A stretch of 55,922 nt of DNA. It comes from Alicyclobacillus mali NBRC 102425 (GTDB lineage: Bacteria > Bacillota > Bacilli > Alicyclobacillales > Alicyclobacillaceae). The translations under genes were made by a program, and so were the position numbers. The first letter of the stretch is position 1; every line of letters starts with the position of its first letter. The notes under the pieces are model-generated. The model ran no database searches. It was not told where the DNA came from and was given only the letters and a program-made list of their open reading frames with translations. Positions 7,620-19,264 of the stretch are shown piece after piece. The DNA is taken from assembly GCF_001570745.1 (NCBI RefSeq), contig NZ_BCSG01000016.1:1-55922 (forward strand), read 5' to 3'.

Positions 7620-10382
7620 TCACCGTTTCCGCTTGCTGCGCGAACCGCGCCCACCCGATTTGCCTGTCTCCTTTTTTCGCTTCGCGGGAGATCGCTCCCC
7701 CGCGCGGGCCTGCCGCGGCTTACCCTCGCTCCCGCCTCGGCCGCTGCGCTCGCCCGCCTCGCGGGCAGGCCATGTTCGATAGCCTCCCCGCCGCGTGGGC
7801 GTCGCGCCAGGGCCGCCCCGTATCCCCCGGCCGTCTTCTGCCGGACCTGACTCCGGCGCCGCACGCCGGCCGCGCTTCTGCGGCCCCTTTCGAGAGCGCG
7901 GATCTGGATACTCCTCGTCCCAAGCGTCGTATGGCAGATCACCGGTCAGCATGTCGCCTGGCACGGATGATGCTTCGTCTTCGCCGTCATCCCAGTCGGA
8001 CAGGCGAACGCCCGCGCTCGCGCCCGCACTTCGCTCCCGCCGCACGCGATGGCGCTTGTCGTCCCGCTCGCGGCGGCCACCGGCCCGGGAAGCAGCCTCG
8101 CGCCGCCGGCGCTCGGTTACTCGCCGCTCCTTCGGTGTCAGGTCCTCATCATACACGATCGCGCCTGGGCCTTCACCTCCGACGTACGTCGCTTCGCGAA
8201 GATGTTCGACGAGCCCAAAGTCGATCCGCAGGTCCTCTTTGGCCGCCCGTATCACCACGACGCGGACGGGATCGCCAATCCGGAAGACGCGCCGCGTGCG
8301 CTCGCCGATGAGGGCCATCTGGCGCTCGTGGAGCACGTAGTAATCGTCTGACAGCTCACTGATGTGGATGAGTCCCTCAATGCCATTGTCAAGCTGCACA
8401 AACAGGCCGAACGGAACCACACCCGAAATGACGCCGTCAAACTCCTCGTCGATGTGCTCCTGCATATATTCGACCATCTTCAGCTGATCGACTTCGCGCT
8501 CGGCGTCCTGGGCGATTCGCTCGCGCTCGCTCGACTGACGGCTTGCATCGGCGACAAACTCGCGCAGTTGCGCCTCACGTTCCGGAGACAGCGATCCGCG
8601 CGTCAGCACCTCGCGGATGATGCGATGGATGGCCAAGTCCGGATACCGGCGGATGGGCGATGTGAAGTGCGTGTAGTACTCCGCCGCGAGGCCAAAGTGC
8701 CCCGTGCATTCCGGGCGGTATTTCGCCTGCTGCATCGACCGCAACATGACCATCGCGATCATCCGCGCCTCGCGCTTGCCCTCGACCTCGTTCAACACTT
8801 CCTGAAGCGCGCGCGGATGAATCTTGCCGCCAGCGGTCCCCTTCACGCGATATCCGAAGTTGTGCAGAAACAGATTCAAATGAATGATCTTGTCCGGATC
8901 CGGATCGTCATGTACGCGGTAGATGAACGGCGCGCCGAGCCAGTGAAAGTGCTCGGCCACGGTTTCGTTGGCGGCGAGCATGAACTCCTCGATGATCCGC
9001 TCCGCGATGGATCGCGGGCGCGGTTCAATGGACGTGGGCTCGCCGAGATCGTTCACGCGCACCTTGATCTCGGCGAAGTCAAAGTCGATGGCCCCGCGCC
9101 TCATCCGCTTCTCTCGTAAAATGAGGGCCAGCTCCCGCATCAACTCGAACATGGACACGAGCGGCGCATACCTCGCTCGCAGCTCCGCGTCTTCGTCCTC
9201 CAGGATCTTGCGCACGTCGTTGTACGTCATGCGTTCCGCCGTGCGAATCACACTGGGCACAATTTCATGGGAGACGATGCGCCCCTGCCCGTCGATCTCC
9301 ATGACGCACGACATCGTGAGGCGATCCACTTGCGGGTTGAGCGAGCAGATGTTGTTCGACAGGCGCTGAGGCAACATGGGGATGACGCGATCTACCAAGT
9401 ACACGCTTGTCCCGCGCCGGAAGGCCTCTCTGTCGAGCGGGCTGTTCTCCTTGACGTAGTAGCCCACATCCGCAATGTGTACGCCGAGCTCGTAGTGTCC
9501 GCTGGGCAGGCGCTTCACATGCACCGCGTCGTCCAGGTCCTTGGCGTCGTCACCGTCGATGGTCACGATGATCTCGCTGCGAAAGTCCTTCCGCCGGGCG
9601 ATCTCGGCCGGATCGATCTCCAGCGGAATCCGCTCCGCGTTCGCGAGTACGTCCTCTGGAAACACCTCCGGCAGGTTGTACTTTCGCACGATGGCCAGGA
9701 TGTCCACGCCCGGCTCGTCCGGATAGCCGAGGACCTCCACCACGCGCCCCACGGGGCCGTGTGTGGCTGTCGGATAGGAGGTGATCTCAACCACCACCAC
9801 CTGTCCGTCGTGCGCATTCCCCACCGCATCCCTTGGCACAAAGACGTCCTCGGGAAACCGCTTGTCGAGCGGCGAAACGAACGCGTGGTGCGTGTACATC
9901 GCAATCTGCCCCACGATGCGGTCGTTCCCGCGCTCCAAAATCTTGACGATTTCTCCCTCGCGGTGGGCCTGCGCCCCCTTGCCGCGCTCGTCGCGCAGTC
10001 GCACGAGCACTCGGTCTCCGCTCATGGCGCCATTCAAAGCGGACTGGGGAATATAGATGTCGGCCTCGGCCTCGTTTTCGGGAATGACGAAGCCATACCC
10101 CCGTGCCTTGAGCTGAAGCCTGCCGGCGATGAAGTTCATCTGCTCCGGCAGCGCGTAACGGTTATTCTTGGTGCGAACGAGATCTCCTGCGTCCTCCAGC
10201 TCGTTCAGAAGGCGGACAAATGTACGAAAGTCCGCCGCGCTCTCCACGCCGAGCCGCTCACACAGTTCCTGCACCGTGCTCGGCCTGTAATCCTCGGAGC
10301 GCATGTATTCAAGTAATCGCTCTTTCCACAAGAAGGCTTCACTCCATCGTCCATCGGCCAGGTTCAGCGGAATCTGCCGCAT
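7620..10382 (-). CDS. rnr: Ribonuclease R with a long basic C-terminal tail
   Basis: RNase R is a processive 3'-5' exonuclease that degrades structured RNA and the mRNA released by tmRNA. Domains in order are an N-terminal winged-helix-like part (about 1-60), cold-shock domains (GYGFVIPENEAEADIYIP), the RNB catalytic core with DGDDAKDLDDAV metal-binding Asp residues, and an S1 domain (GVISGVVPFGLFVQLDNGIE). After the S1 domain comes a tail of about 195 residues, rich in Arg, Lys, Gly and acidic patches, longer than in Bacillus RNase R. The ATG at 10382 has no clear ribosome site. An in-frame TTG 17 codons downstream has GGAG before it, but family alignment favours the longer N-terminus. Confidence 0.95.
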   Translation of the reverse strand: MRQIPLNLADGRWSEAFLWKERLLEYMRSEDYRPSTVQELCERLGVESAADFRTFVRLLNELEDAGDLVRTKNNRYALPEQMNFIAGRLQLKARGYGFVIPENEAEADIYIPQSALNGAMSGDRVLVRLRDERGKGAQAHREGEIVKILERGNDRIVGQIAMYTHHAFVSPLDKRFPEDVFVPRDAVGNAHDGQVVVVEITSYPTATHGPVGRVVEVLGYPDEPGVDILAIVRKYNLPEVFPEDVLANAERIPLEIDPAEIARRKDFRSEIIVTIDGDDAKDLDDAVHVKRLPSGHYELGVHIADVGYYVKENSPLDREAFRRGTSVYLVDRVIPMLPQRLSNNICSLNPQVDRLTMSCVMEIDGQGRIVSHEIVPSVIRTAERMTYNDVRKILEDEDAELRARYAPLVSMFELMRELALILREKRMRRGAIDFDFAEIKVRVNDLGEPTSIEPRPRSIAERIIEEFMLAANETVAEHFHWLGAPFIYRVHDDPDPDKIIHLNLFLHNFGYRVKGTAGGKIHPRALQEVLNEVEGKREARMIAMVMLRSMQQAKYRPECTGHFGLAAEYYTHFTSPIRRYPDLAIHRIIREVLTRGSLSPEREAQLREFVADASRQSSERERIAQDAEREVDQLKMVEYMQEHIDEEFDGVISGVVPFGLFVQLDNGIEGLIHISELSDDYYVLHERQMALIGERTRRVFRIGDPVRVVVIRAAKEDLRIDFGLVEHLREATYVGGEGPGAIVYDEDLTPKERRVTERRRREAASRAGGRRERDDKRHRVRRERSAGASAGVRLSDWDDGEDEASSVPGDMLTGDLPYDAWDEEYPDPRSRKGPQKRGRRAAPESGPAEDGRGIRGGPGATPTRRGGYRTWPAREAGERSGRGGSEGKPRQARAGERSPAKRKKETGKSGGRGSRSKRKR

Positions 10383-10468
10383 GCGTTGGTACTAGTATGA
10401 ACCCAAACGGACGAGATCGCCACAAAAGGAAGAAGAAATTTGCATCGCGCGGCAGACGAGAGCTGACC

Positions 10469-11668
10469 TCAGACCTCCTTGTGGGTTGGCCGCTTGTGAA
10501 GAAAGAGCGAACACAGCACGAGCCCAGCGGCCAGTGCGACGAGGAGCCAGAACGAGCCCGCAAAGTTCCCGGTCGCGTCCTTGATGGCGCCGGCGAGGAT
10601 TGGCACGAAGCCGGATATGATGTAGCCGCCGCCCTGCATCATGGCTGTCCAGCGACTCGCATCGTCTCCGCTTTTGGTCTCATCCAGCGGCAGAATGAGC
10701 AAGATGGGAAACAGTCCCCCGAGCCCGACGCCGAGCAGCGCGTCGGCCAACCAAGAGCTCCACGCGGGAAGAGGGAGAGCGCAGACGACGAGGCCCACGA
10801 GCGTCAAGGACGCCGATGCGACAAGCCAAGGCGCACGGTTCCTCGTGCGGCTCATGGCCATCGGAACGAGAAGGCTCGCAAACATCTGAATGAGCGCAAA
10901 CACGGTGAGTACCACGCCCGCGCCGCTGGCCGAGTAGCCAGCCTCCTCGGCGCGCGGGGCGAGCCATGTCGTCGTCGAGTAGTAGATGCCCGATTGCAGG
11001 CCGAACGCGGCGAGCAACAGCCACGCCCTGCCCGTGCGCCAAGGCGATGGCGATGCAGATTCAAGCTGCCCGCCAGCGTTCAACCCGCTGGCTTCGCGCT
11101 CGTCGTCCCCCGGCGCCGCGCGGAGCACCGGCCACCACCCGATGAGCCCGAACACCGCAAGAACGGTCCACATGCCGAGCGACGCCTGCCACGACCCGAG
11201 CCCGCGCGCCAGTGGAATGGACAGCGCGGCGCTCGCCAAGGCACCGAGGCCAATGCCGACGGAGTACAGGCCGATCACGGCAGGCGCGCGCCGGCCAAAG
11301 TGATGTTTGATAAACCCCGAGAGGAGCGGCCCGCAGATGGCGATTCCCACGCCGGCCGCAAACGCGGATGCCAAGAGAAGCCACGACGCGTGGGCGAAAA
11401 AGCGCACGAGCGTTGCCAGGCCGACGAGTCCCACACACGCAAAGACGGCCCGATTCATGCCCATTCTGGCTCCCACTCCGCCCGTGAGCGGCGCGAAGAC
11501 GCCCATGCAAAACACGGGAATGGACGTGAGCAGGCTGACCTCGGCAGCGTTCATGTGCAGCGAACGCTGGATGGTGAGCACGAGTGGCCCGATGGACGTG
11601 ATGGGCGGCCTGAGATCGAGTGACACAACGAACACCGCGATGGCCAAGAGCCAGAGCGCCTTCCCCAT
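10469..11668 (-). CDS. MFS transporter, CynX/NimT-like (YycB type)
   Basis: This is a 399-residue, twelve-helix major facilitator protein. LDLRPPITSIGPLV in the first helix and LLTSIPVFCMGVFAPLTGGVGARMG in the 2-3 loop are typical of the cyanate/nitroimidazole group, which exports or imports small organic anions or drugs; the substrate is not readable. Two ATGs lie six bases apart; I chose the second because AAGGGGG is adjacent to the first and well spaced for the second. The gene sits between secG and rnr, where many Bacilli have the carboxylesterase gene yvaK. A terminator after secG separates it from the glycolytic operon. Confidence 0.85.
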   Translation of the reverse strand: MGKALWLLAIAVFVVSLDLRPPITSIGPLVLTIQRSLHMNAAEVSLLTSIPVFCMGVFAPLTGGVGARMGMNRAVFACVGLVGLATLVRFFAHASWLLLASAFAAGVGIAICGPLLSGFIKHHFGRRAPAVIGLYSVGIGLGALASAALSIPLARGLGSWQASLGMWTVLAVFGLIGWWPVLRAAPGDDEREASGLNAGGQLESASPSPWRTGRAWLLLAAFGLQSGIYYSTTTWLAPRAEEAGYSASGAGVVLTVFALIQMFASLLVPMAMSRTRNRAPWLVASASLTLVGLVVCALPLPAWSSWLADALLGVGLGGLFPILLILPLDETKSGDDASRWTAMMQGGGYIISGFVPILAGAIKDATGNFAGSFWLLVALAAGLVLCSLFLHKRPTHKEV

Positions 11669-11698
11669 CCCCATCCCCCTTTTCTCTACGCCAAGCGC

Positions 11699-11730
11699 AA
11701 AAAAGGAGCCCTTCTGCAGGGCAGAAGAGC
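11699..11730 (-). terminator. Terminator of the pgk-secG operon
   Basis: The minus strand has a 10-bp stem, GCTCTTCTGC/GCAGAAGGGC with a 3-nt loop, then TCC and six Ts, starting about 30 bases after the secG stop. Confidence 0.85.
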
Positions 11731-11758
11731 ACCTGATCTTCGCGTCATCGTCGTGTCT

Positions 11759-12001
11759 CTAGTGCACGTTGTAGTGGTACATCACCGCGATGAGCCCCGT
11801 CACCAGGAACAAGAGTATGGCGAGCACCACGGTCACGCGGGCCAGCAGGGAATCCATCCCTTTTGGGCGGCGGTTGGAAAACTGGTTGGCGCCGCCCGTG
11901 ATGACGCCCGACAGGCCCGCGCTTCTCCCCGACTGGAGCAGGATGACAAGCACGAGCAAGGCACAGAGCGCCACGAGGGCAATCTTGGCCGCCAGCATCA
12001 T
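11759..12001 (-). CDS. secG: SecG, protein-export membrane subunit
   Basis: SecG is the small subunit of the SecYEG translocon. The 80-residue protein begins MMLAAKIALVALCALLVLVI, a first membrane helix, followed by the conserved cytoplasmic loop with LLQSGRSAGLSGVITGG and a second helix (LLARVTVVLAILLFLVTGLI). The start at 12001 has GGAGGTG eight bases upstream; the eight extra in-frame codons to 12025 would overlap that ribosome site. It is the last gene of the glycolytic operon, a placement conserved in Bacilli. Confidence 0.95.
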   Translation of the reverse strand: MMLAAKIALVALCALLVLVILLQSGRSAGLSGVITGGANQFSNRRPKGMDSLLARVTVVLAILLFLVTGLIAVMYHYNVH

Positions 12002-12051
12002 GGTCTTGTCACCTCCGCTCCCCAAATCCCAAACTTAGTCTAGCACGGCTG

Positions 12052-14923
<2,872 letters not shown>

Positions 14924-14927
<4 letters not shown>

Positions 14928-15694
14928 GCGAGCACCCCCCGGATGGCTTCCGCCATGGCCGCGAACGATGCGGGGTCCAGGCTGGCGCCGCCGACCAATG
15001 CGCCGTCGAGATCGGACTCCTGGACGAAAGACGCCACATTCTCAGGCTTCACGCTGCCGCCGTACAGGATGCGAAGACCCTCTGCAGCCTGGTCCGACCA
15101 GGTCTCCGCCACGGCCGCGCGAATCGCCCGCGCCACTTCCTGCGCGTCCCCAGGCGTGGCCGTCTTGCCGGACCCGATGGCCCAGACAGGCTCGTACGCG
15201 ACGATCGCACTCGCCACCTCGTCCGCGCTGAGACCGTCAAGACCCTGAAGCACCTGGCCCGTGACCACTTCTTTGGTCACCCCATCCTCTTTCTGCGACG
15301 AGTTCTCTCCGACACACAGGACAGGCGTCATGCCATTGACCACGATGGCCTTCACCTTTTGGTTGATGAACTGATCCGACTCGCCGAACAGCATCCGGCG
15401 CTCTGAGTGTCCAGCCAGGACGAATTTCGTCCCGAACTCAGCAAGCATACCCGGGGCAATCTCGCCTGTATATGCACCTTCCTTTTCTGGAAACACATTC
15501 TGGGCGCCCAGGTGCACATGCGCCGGCAACATCACGCGCAGGACGTGCAGACACGTGTACGGCGCGCAAATCGCGTACTCGATCCGGCTGTCGAGCTTCT
15601 GCGACTGCTGCCCGAGAGCCTCTGCGAAAGCCCGGGCCTCCGCCACCGTCTTGTACATCTTCCAGTTGCCCATGAGAAGGGGCGTCCTCGCCAT
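14924..15694 (-). CDS. tpiA: Triosephosphate isomerase
   Basis: TpiA interconverts dihydroxyacetone phosphate and glyceraldehyde 3-phosphate. The 256-residue TIM barrel has GNWKMYKT with the catalytic Lys, [14 protein letters not shown] with the catalytic His, [16 protein letters not shown] with the catalytic Glu and loop 6, and [23 protein letters not shown] near the end. GAGGAGGT precedes the ATG by seven bases. It lies 13 bases after pgk and overlaps gpmI by four bases. It would receive the triose phosphate released by fucose breakdown encoded later in the window. Confidence 0.98.
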
Positions 15695-15707
15695 TCAAAA
15701 GACCTCC

Positions 15708-16895
15708 TCACTTATCTTCAATCGCGGCCACACCGGGCAGCGTCCTGCCCTCAAGAAACTCCAGCGACGCGCCGCCGCCCGTGGAGACGTGGGTCATCTT
15801 GTCAGCCACGCCCGCCTGTTCCACGGCAGCCACCGAGTCGCCGCCGCCCACAATGGTAATCGCGTCCGCCTCCGCCATGGCCTGCGCGATGGCAAACGTC
15901 CCCTTCGCGAACGCGGGCATCTCAAACACGCCCATGGGCCCATTCCAGATGACCGTCTTCGCGCCGAGGATCTCGTTTCGGAACATCTCCACGCTCGCCG
16001 GGCCGATGTCGAGCGCCATTTCGTCCGGCTGGAGCTCGCTCACGAGCCGCACCGTATGCTCCGCGTCCGGCGCAAACGCCTTGGCCGCCACCACGTCCAC
16101 GGGCAGCAGGAACTTGCGGTTCGACTGGCTGGCGAGATCGAGCAGATGGCGCGCTGTGTCCTTGGCGTCCTCCTCCACGAGCGACTTCGCCATGTCGTGG
16201 CCCTGAACCGCGAGGAACGTGTTTGCCATGCCGCCGCCAATGATGAGCGCGTCCACCTTGGGCAGCAGGTTCTCAATCACCTTGATTTTGTCCGACACCT
16301 TGGCGCCCCCGATGATCGCGACGAACGGCCGCTCCGGATTCGCGAGCGCCCTGCCCATGATCCCGACTTCCTTCTCCATGAGGAAGCCCGCCACGCAAGG
16401 CAGATACTGCGCGATCCCGGCCGTGGACGCGTGCGCGCGATGCGCGGATCCGAACGCGTCGTTCACGAAGACGTCGCCGAGATCGGCCAGTTGTCGGGCC
16501 AACTCCGGGTCGTTCTTCTCCTCACCGGGATAGAAGCGGACGTTCTCCAGGAGCAGAATGTCGCCGTCCGCAAGCGCCGACACCGCCTTCGTCGCCTCTG
16601 AACCGACGGCCTCCGGGCAAAACGCCACGCGCTTCTGCGGAAGAAGCGAAGCGAGGTGATCCGCCACCGGGCGAAGAGAATACTTCGGATTCGGCTCGCC
16701 CTTCGGGCGCCCGAGGTGGCTCATGAGAATCACGCGAGCGCCGCGATCCGACAGATATGTGATGGTCGGCAACGCCGCGCGAATTCGCGTGTCATCCGTG
16801 ATATGGCGCTCGTCGTCCATCGGCACGTTGAAATCCACGCGCACGAGCGCGCGCTTGCCCTGCCACGCCACATCTTCCACGGTCTTTTTCGGCAC
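15708..16895 (-). CDS. pgk: Phosphoglycerate kinase
   Basis: Pgk transfers phosphate from 1,3-bisphosphoglycerate to ADP. The 395-residue protein starts at a GTG ([19 protein letters not shown]) with GGGAGGA seven bases upstream; the open frame runs on to 17510 but that part overlaps comER on the other strand and is not coding. [28 protein letters not shown], the [19 protein letters not shown] nucleotide region and [13 protein letters not shown] are all present. It is the first gene of this operon; the usual upstream gapA/cggR pair is not here, so gapA must lie elsewhere. Confidence 0.97.
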   Translation of the reverse strand: MPKKTVEDVAWQGKRALVRVDFNVPMDDERHITDDTRIRAALPTITYLSDRGARVILMSHLGRPKGEPNPKYSLRPVADHLASLLPQKRVAFCPEAVGSEATKAVSALADGDILLLENVRFYPGEEKNDPELARQLADLGDVFVNDAFGSAHRAHASTAGIAQYLPCVAGFLMEKEVGIMGRALANPERPFVAIIGGAKVSDKIKVIENLLPKVDALIIGGGMANTFLAVQGHDMAKSLVEEDAKDTARHLLDLASQSNRKFLLPVDVVAAKAFAPDAEHTVRLVSELQPDEMALDIGPASVEMFRNEILGAKTVIWNGPMGVFEMPAFAKGTFAIAQAMAEADAITIVGGGDSVAAVEQAGVADKMTHVSTGGGASLEFLEGRTLPGVAAIEDK

Positions 16896-16948
16896 AAAAA
16901 TCCTCCCATCTCCAAGCGTCTTCTGATCTCGGGTGCTGTTCCGCTTGT

Positions 16949-16977
16949 ATTGTACCAGACCCTCCCGCGCGCGTCTA
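16949..16977 (-). promoter_or_regulatory. Promoter of the pgk-tpiA-gpmI-eno-secG operon
   Basis: The minus strand has TAGACG, 17 bases, TACAAT, about 55 bases before the pgk start codon. The -35 box matches four of six positions and the -10 box five of six. It lies in the divergent gap with comER. Confidence 0.55.
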
Positions 16978-17036
16978 AAGGGGCGCAGAGAGACATATAC
17001 ATGGCAAGAGCGAGATCGCATCGGGGGTGGCCCACC

Positions 17037-17837
17037 ATGACCATCGGCATCATCGGGACCGGACACATGGGCGGCATGCTCGCCGCCTTGCTCGCAGACA
17101 CCTCGAGCGAGCGCATCCTCGTGTTCAATCGGACGCCGGAAAAAGCCGCCCTCGTGGCTGAACGTCACCCTCACATCGCGGTTGCCAGAGATGTCTGCGA
17201 CATCGCCGAGGCCTGTGACACGGTCATCATCTGCACGCGCGCGGCGGACGGTGAGCAGGTGATCCGCCACATCGGCCCGCTGCTGTCGCCGACCACCCTC
17301 CTGCTGACCACCATTTCGACGGCCCATCTTGCCTCTTGGCAGCAGTTCACCCCCGCCATCCCGGTCAAAATGGTGCCGAGCCTCACGCAGTGGGTGAAGT
17401 CGGGCGTCATCCTCGTCATCTATCCAGAAAACGCGGACAGAGGCATCAAGCGGAGAGTCGAAGATCTCCTCGGTCCCATCGGCCAGCCGTTTCCCATCGC
17501 TGACGAGCAAGTGCGTGTCGCGTCGGATCTCACGAGTTGCGGACCCGCCTTTTGGGCGCGACTATGTCTCGCGTGGACGAACGCCGCGGCCGCCACGGGA
17601 GCACTGAGTCACGAAGAGGCAGCGAAACTCGTCCGCGAGACGGCCATCGGGTTTGCCCGCCTGCTCGAGGCTGGCTGGTCCTTCGACGAGATTTTGGACG
17701 CCGTCTGCGTGCCGGGCGGCGTGACGCAAGCAGGACTCGAAGCCTTCACCGGCGTGGAGGCTGTGTTCACCAATCTCCACCGGCTCACCGCTCACTTTGC
17801 GCGCGGCCATATGCCGGAGGCGCCGCGTGGCGGCTGA
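17037..17837 (+). CDS. comER: ComER, pyrroline-5-carboxylate-reductase-like protein
   Basis: The 266-residue protein has an N-terminal Rossmann fold ([20 protein letters not shown]) and the P5C-reductase C-terminal helical domain ([20 protein letters not shown]; ending [15 protein letters not shown]). In Bacillus this family member, encoded near competence genes, affects sporulation and biofilm entry rather than proline synthesis. I chose the second ATG because GGGGGTGG sits at ribosome-site distance; an ATG 12 codons upstream has poor context. It is divergent from pgk and directly upstream of a phosphorelay-type histidine kinase. ProC itself is the alternative call, but position and divergence favour ComER. 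Confidence 0.82.
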   Translation: MTIGIIGTGHMGGMLAALLADTSSERILVFNRTPEKAALVAERHPHIAVARDVCDIAEACDTVIICTRAADGEQVIRHIGPLLSPTTLLLTTISTAHLASWQQFTPAIPVKMVPSLTQWVKSGVILVIYPENADRGIKRRVEDLLGPIGQPFPIADEQVRVASDLTSCGPAFWARLCLAWTNAAAATGALSHEEAAKLVRETAIGFARLLEAGWSFDEILDAVCVPGGVTQAGLEAFTGVEAVFTNLHRLTAHFARGHMPEAPRGG

Positions 17838-17892
17838 AGTCCCCGGTGCAGAGATCGGCCAGGCCCCTACTAACTCGAATTTTTAGAAGCTT

Positions 17893-17953
17893 TGTCGAAA
17901 GGGCGTGAACTGGAATACATCGTCTTGTGCGCCGCTCGCCCGAGTCGCATAAT
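17893..17953 (+). promoter_or_regulatory. Promoter and Spo0A-like box upstream of the histidine kinase
   Basis: TTGTGC and CATAAT are separated by 17 bases (17925-17930 and 17948-17953). About 30 bases upstream of the -35 box lies TTTGTCGAAAG (17891-17901), containing the 0A box TGTCGAA. If the promoter is real, the kinase cannot start at the GTG at 17927. A seven-base motif occurs by chance several times in a region this size. Confidence 0.4.
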
Positions 17954-17980
17954 GGTTACAAGTGTAGAAATTTGTTTGCT

Positions 17981-19264
17981 ATGCCGTCGAAGGTGGTTGT
18001 AACATTGGGCTCTGCATACGCACCCATGGCTTCGAACGACAACGAGTTCCGCAGGCCTGATGAGGTCTCGGGCGACACGCATCCGCCCCGCCTCAGGCCG
18101 CCGCACCTCCTTGTGCGCCCGAGCGCGCGCGAGCTGTCCTTCTTCGAATTTGTGCGCGATCTCGCCGTCACCCATCCCGACCCCGCCCCCTTTCTCTGCC
18201 TCGTGCTGGACACCGAAGGCTGTGTCATGACCAGTGCAGCGCACGGCAAATGGGAGACGGATGAAGTAGCCGCCTGCCTGGATGCCGCTTCGCGCGAAAT
18301 CTCCGCTGCTGCGGCGCACGAGATACGCAGATCGCCTCGGGCGGAAGGCGGGGCAGCGGCCGTCGCCCTTGTGCGCGTGGATCGTTGGCTCACAGCGTTG
18401 ACCAGACTGCCCATCGCCGTTGGACGAGCACGCCATCTCGCAGTCGTCCGCAGCGCCGCGGACGAGGACCCTTGCAACCTCGGGCGCCTTGCGCTTCACC
18501 TCACCCACGCTGCGACCCAGGCGTGGACAACCTGTGAGCGAACGATTGTACAGAGAAGTCAATCTGTCATTGCACGCGTGCGAAAGAAATTGCAGGAATT
18601 CGAGAAAGTGTCCGCATTGGCCCAATTGTGCGCCGGCATCGCGCACGAGATTCGCAATCCGCTCACCACGGCGCGCGGATTCCTGCAGCTCTTTGCCGAG
18701 CGCTGCGACGAGAAGGATCGCGCCTACCTCGAACTCACCATCAGCGAGCTGGACCGCATTCGCGAACTGCTGGAGGACTTCATGGGCCTGTGCCGACCGG
18801 ACCGCGAGGAGGCGGCCGAGATCGACATGGCCGAGATTGCGAGATCCGTCCATCGGTTTCTCCTACCCGAGGCCAGCCTGTTCGATATTGCGCTCGAACT
18901 GCAAGTCCCCAATCACCCCATCCTGGCCGCCGTTCGTCCCGCACAGATCAAACAGGTCCTCATTAATCTGGTACAGAATGCGCTTCAGGCGTGTCGAGGC
19001 CAGGCACACGCCGCGGTGAGCCTCGCCGTCGCCGACACGGAAGACCGCGTCGTGGTACACGTGGTGGACAACGGCTGCGGGATCGAACACATGGACCGGA
19101 TCTTTCGGCCGTTTTACACCACGAAGTCCACCGGCACGGGGCTTGGGCTGTTCGTTTGCAAGCACATCGTCGAGTCGCACGGCGGGTCCATCTCCGTCCG
19201 ATCTCAGGTCGGCGCAGGGACCACGGTCACTGTGGAGATCCCGAAATGCGCGCGGCGCGCGTAG
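17981..19264 (+). CDS. Cytoplasmic sensor histidine kinase (sporulation-kinase type)
   Basis: It probably autophosphorylates and feeds a phosphorelay. There is no membrane segment in 427 residues. The N-terminal 190 residues form a poorly conserved GAF/PAS-like sensor region, then comes a coiled helix (RKKLQEFEKVSALAQLCAG), the H-box AGIAHEIRNPLTTARGFLQL, the N-box INLVQNALQA, VVDNGCGI and FYTTKSTGTGLGLFV. The HEIRNPLT...GF.QL form is that of the Bacillus Kin and NtrB-like groups. No response regulator is adjacent, as expected for phosphorelay kinases. The start is uncertain: ATG at 17981 or 18026, neither with a strong ribosome site. It abuts pepF tail to tail without a gap. Confidence 0.85.
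   Translation: MPSKVVVTLGSAYAPMASNDNEFRRPDEVSGDTHPPRLRPPHLLVRPSARELSFFEFVRDLAVTHPDPAPFLCLVLDTEGCVMTSAAHGKWETDEVAACLDAASREISAAAAHEIRRSPRAEGGAAAVALVRVDRWLTALTRLPIAVGRARHLAVVRSAADEDPCNLGRLALHLTHAATQAWTTCERTIVQRSQSVIARVRKKLQEFEKVSALAQLCAGIAHEIRNPLTTARGFLQLFAERCDEKDRAYLELTISELDRIRELLEDFMGLCRPDREEAAEIDMAEIARSVHRFLLPEASLFDIALELQVPNHPILAAVRPAQIKQVLINLVQNALQACRGQAHAAVSLAVADTEDRVVVHVVDNGCGIEHMDRIFRPFYTTKSTGTGLGLFVCKHIVESHGGSISVRSQVGAGTTVTVEIPKCARRA

Noticed and set aside
16896-17510. N-terminal extension of Pgk
   Set aside because: The open frame continues but runs antisense through comER; the GTG at 16895 has a strong ribosome site and gives the normal Pgk length.
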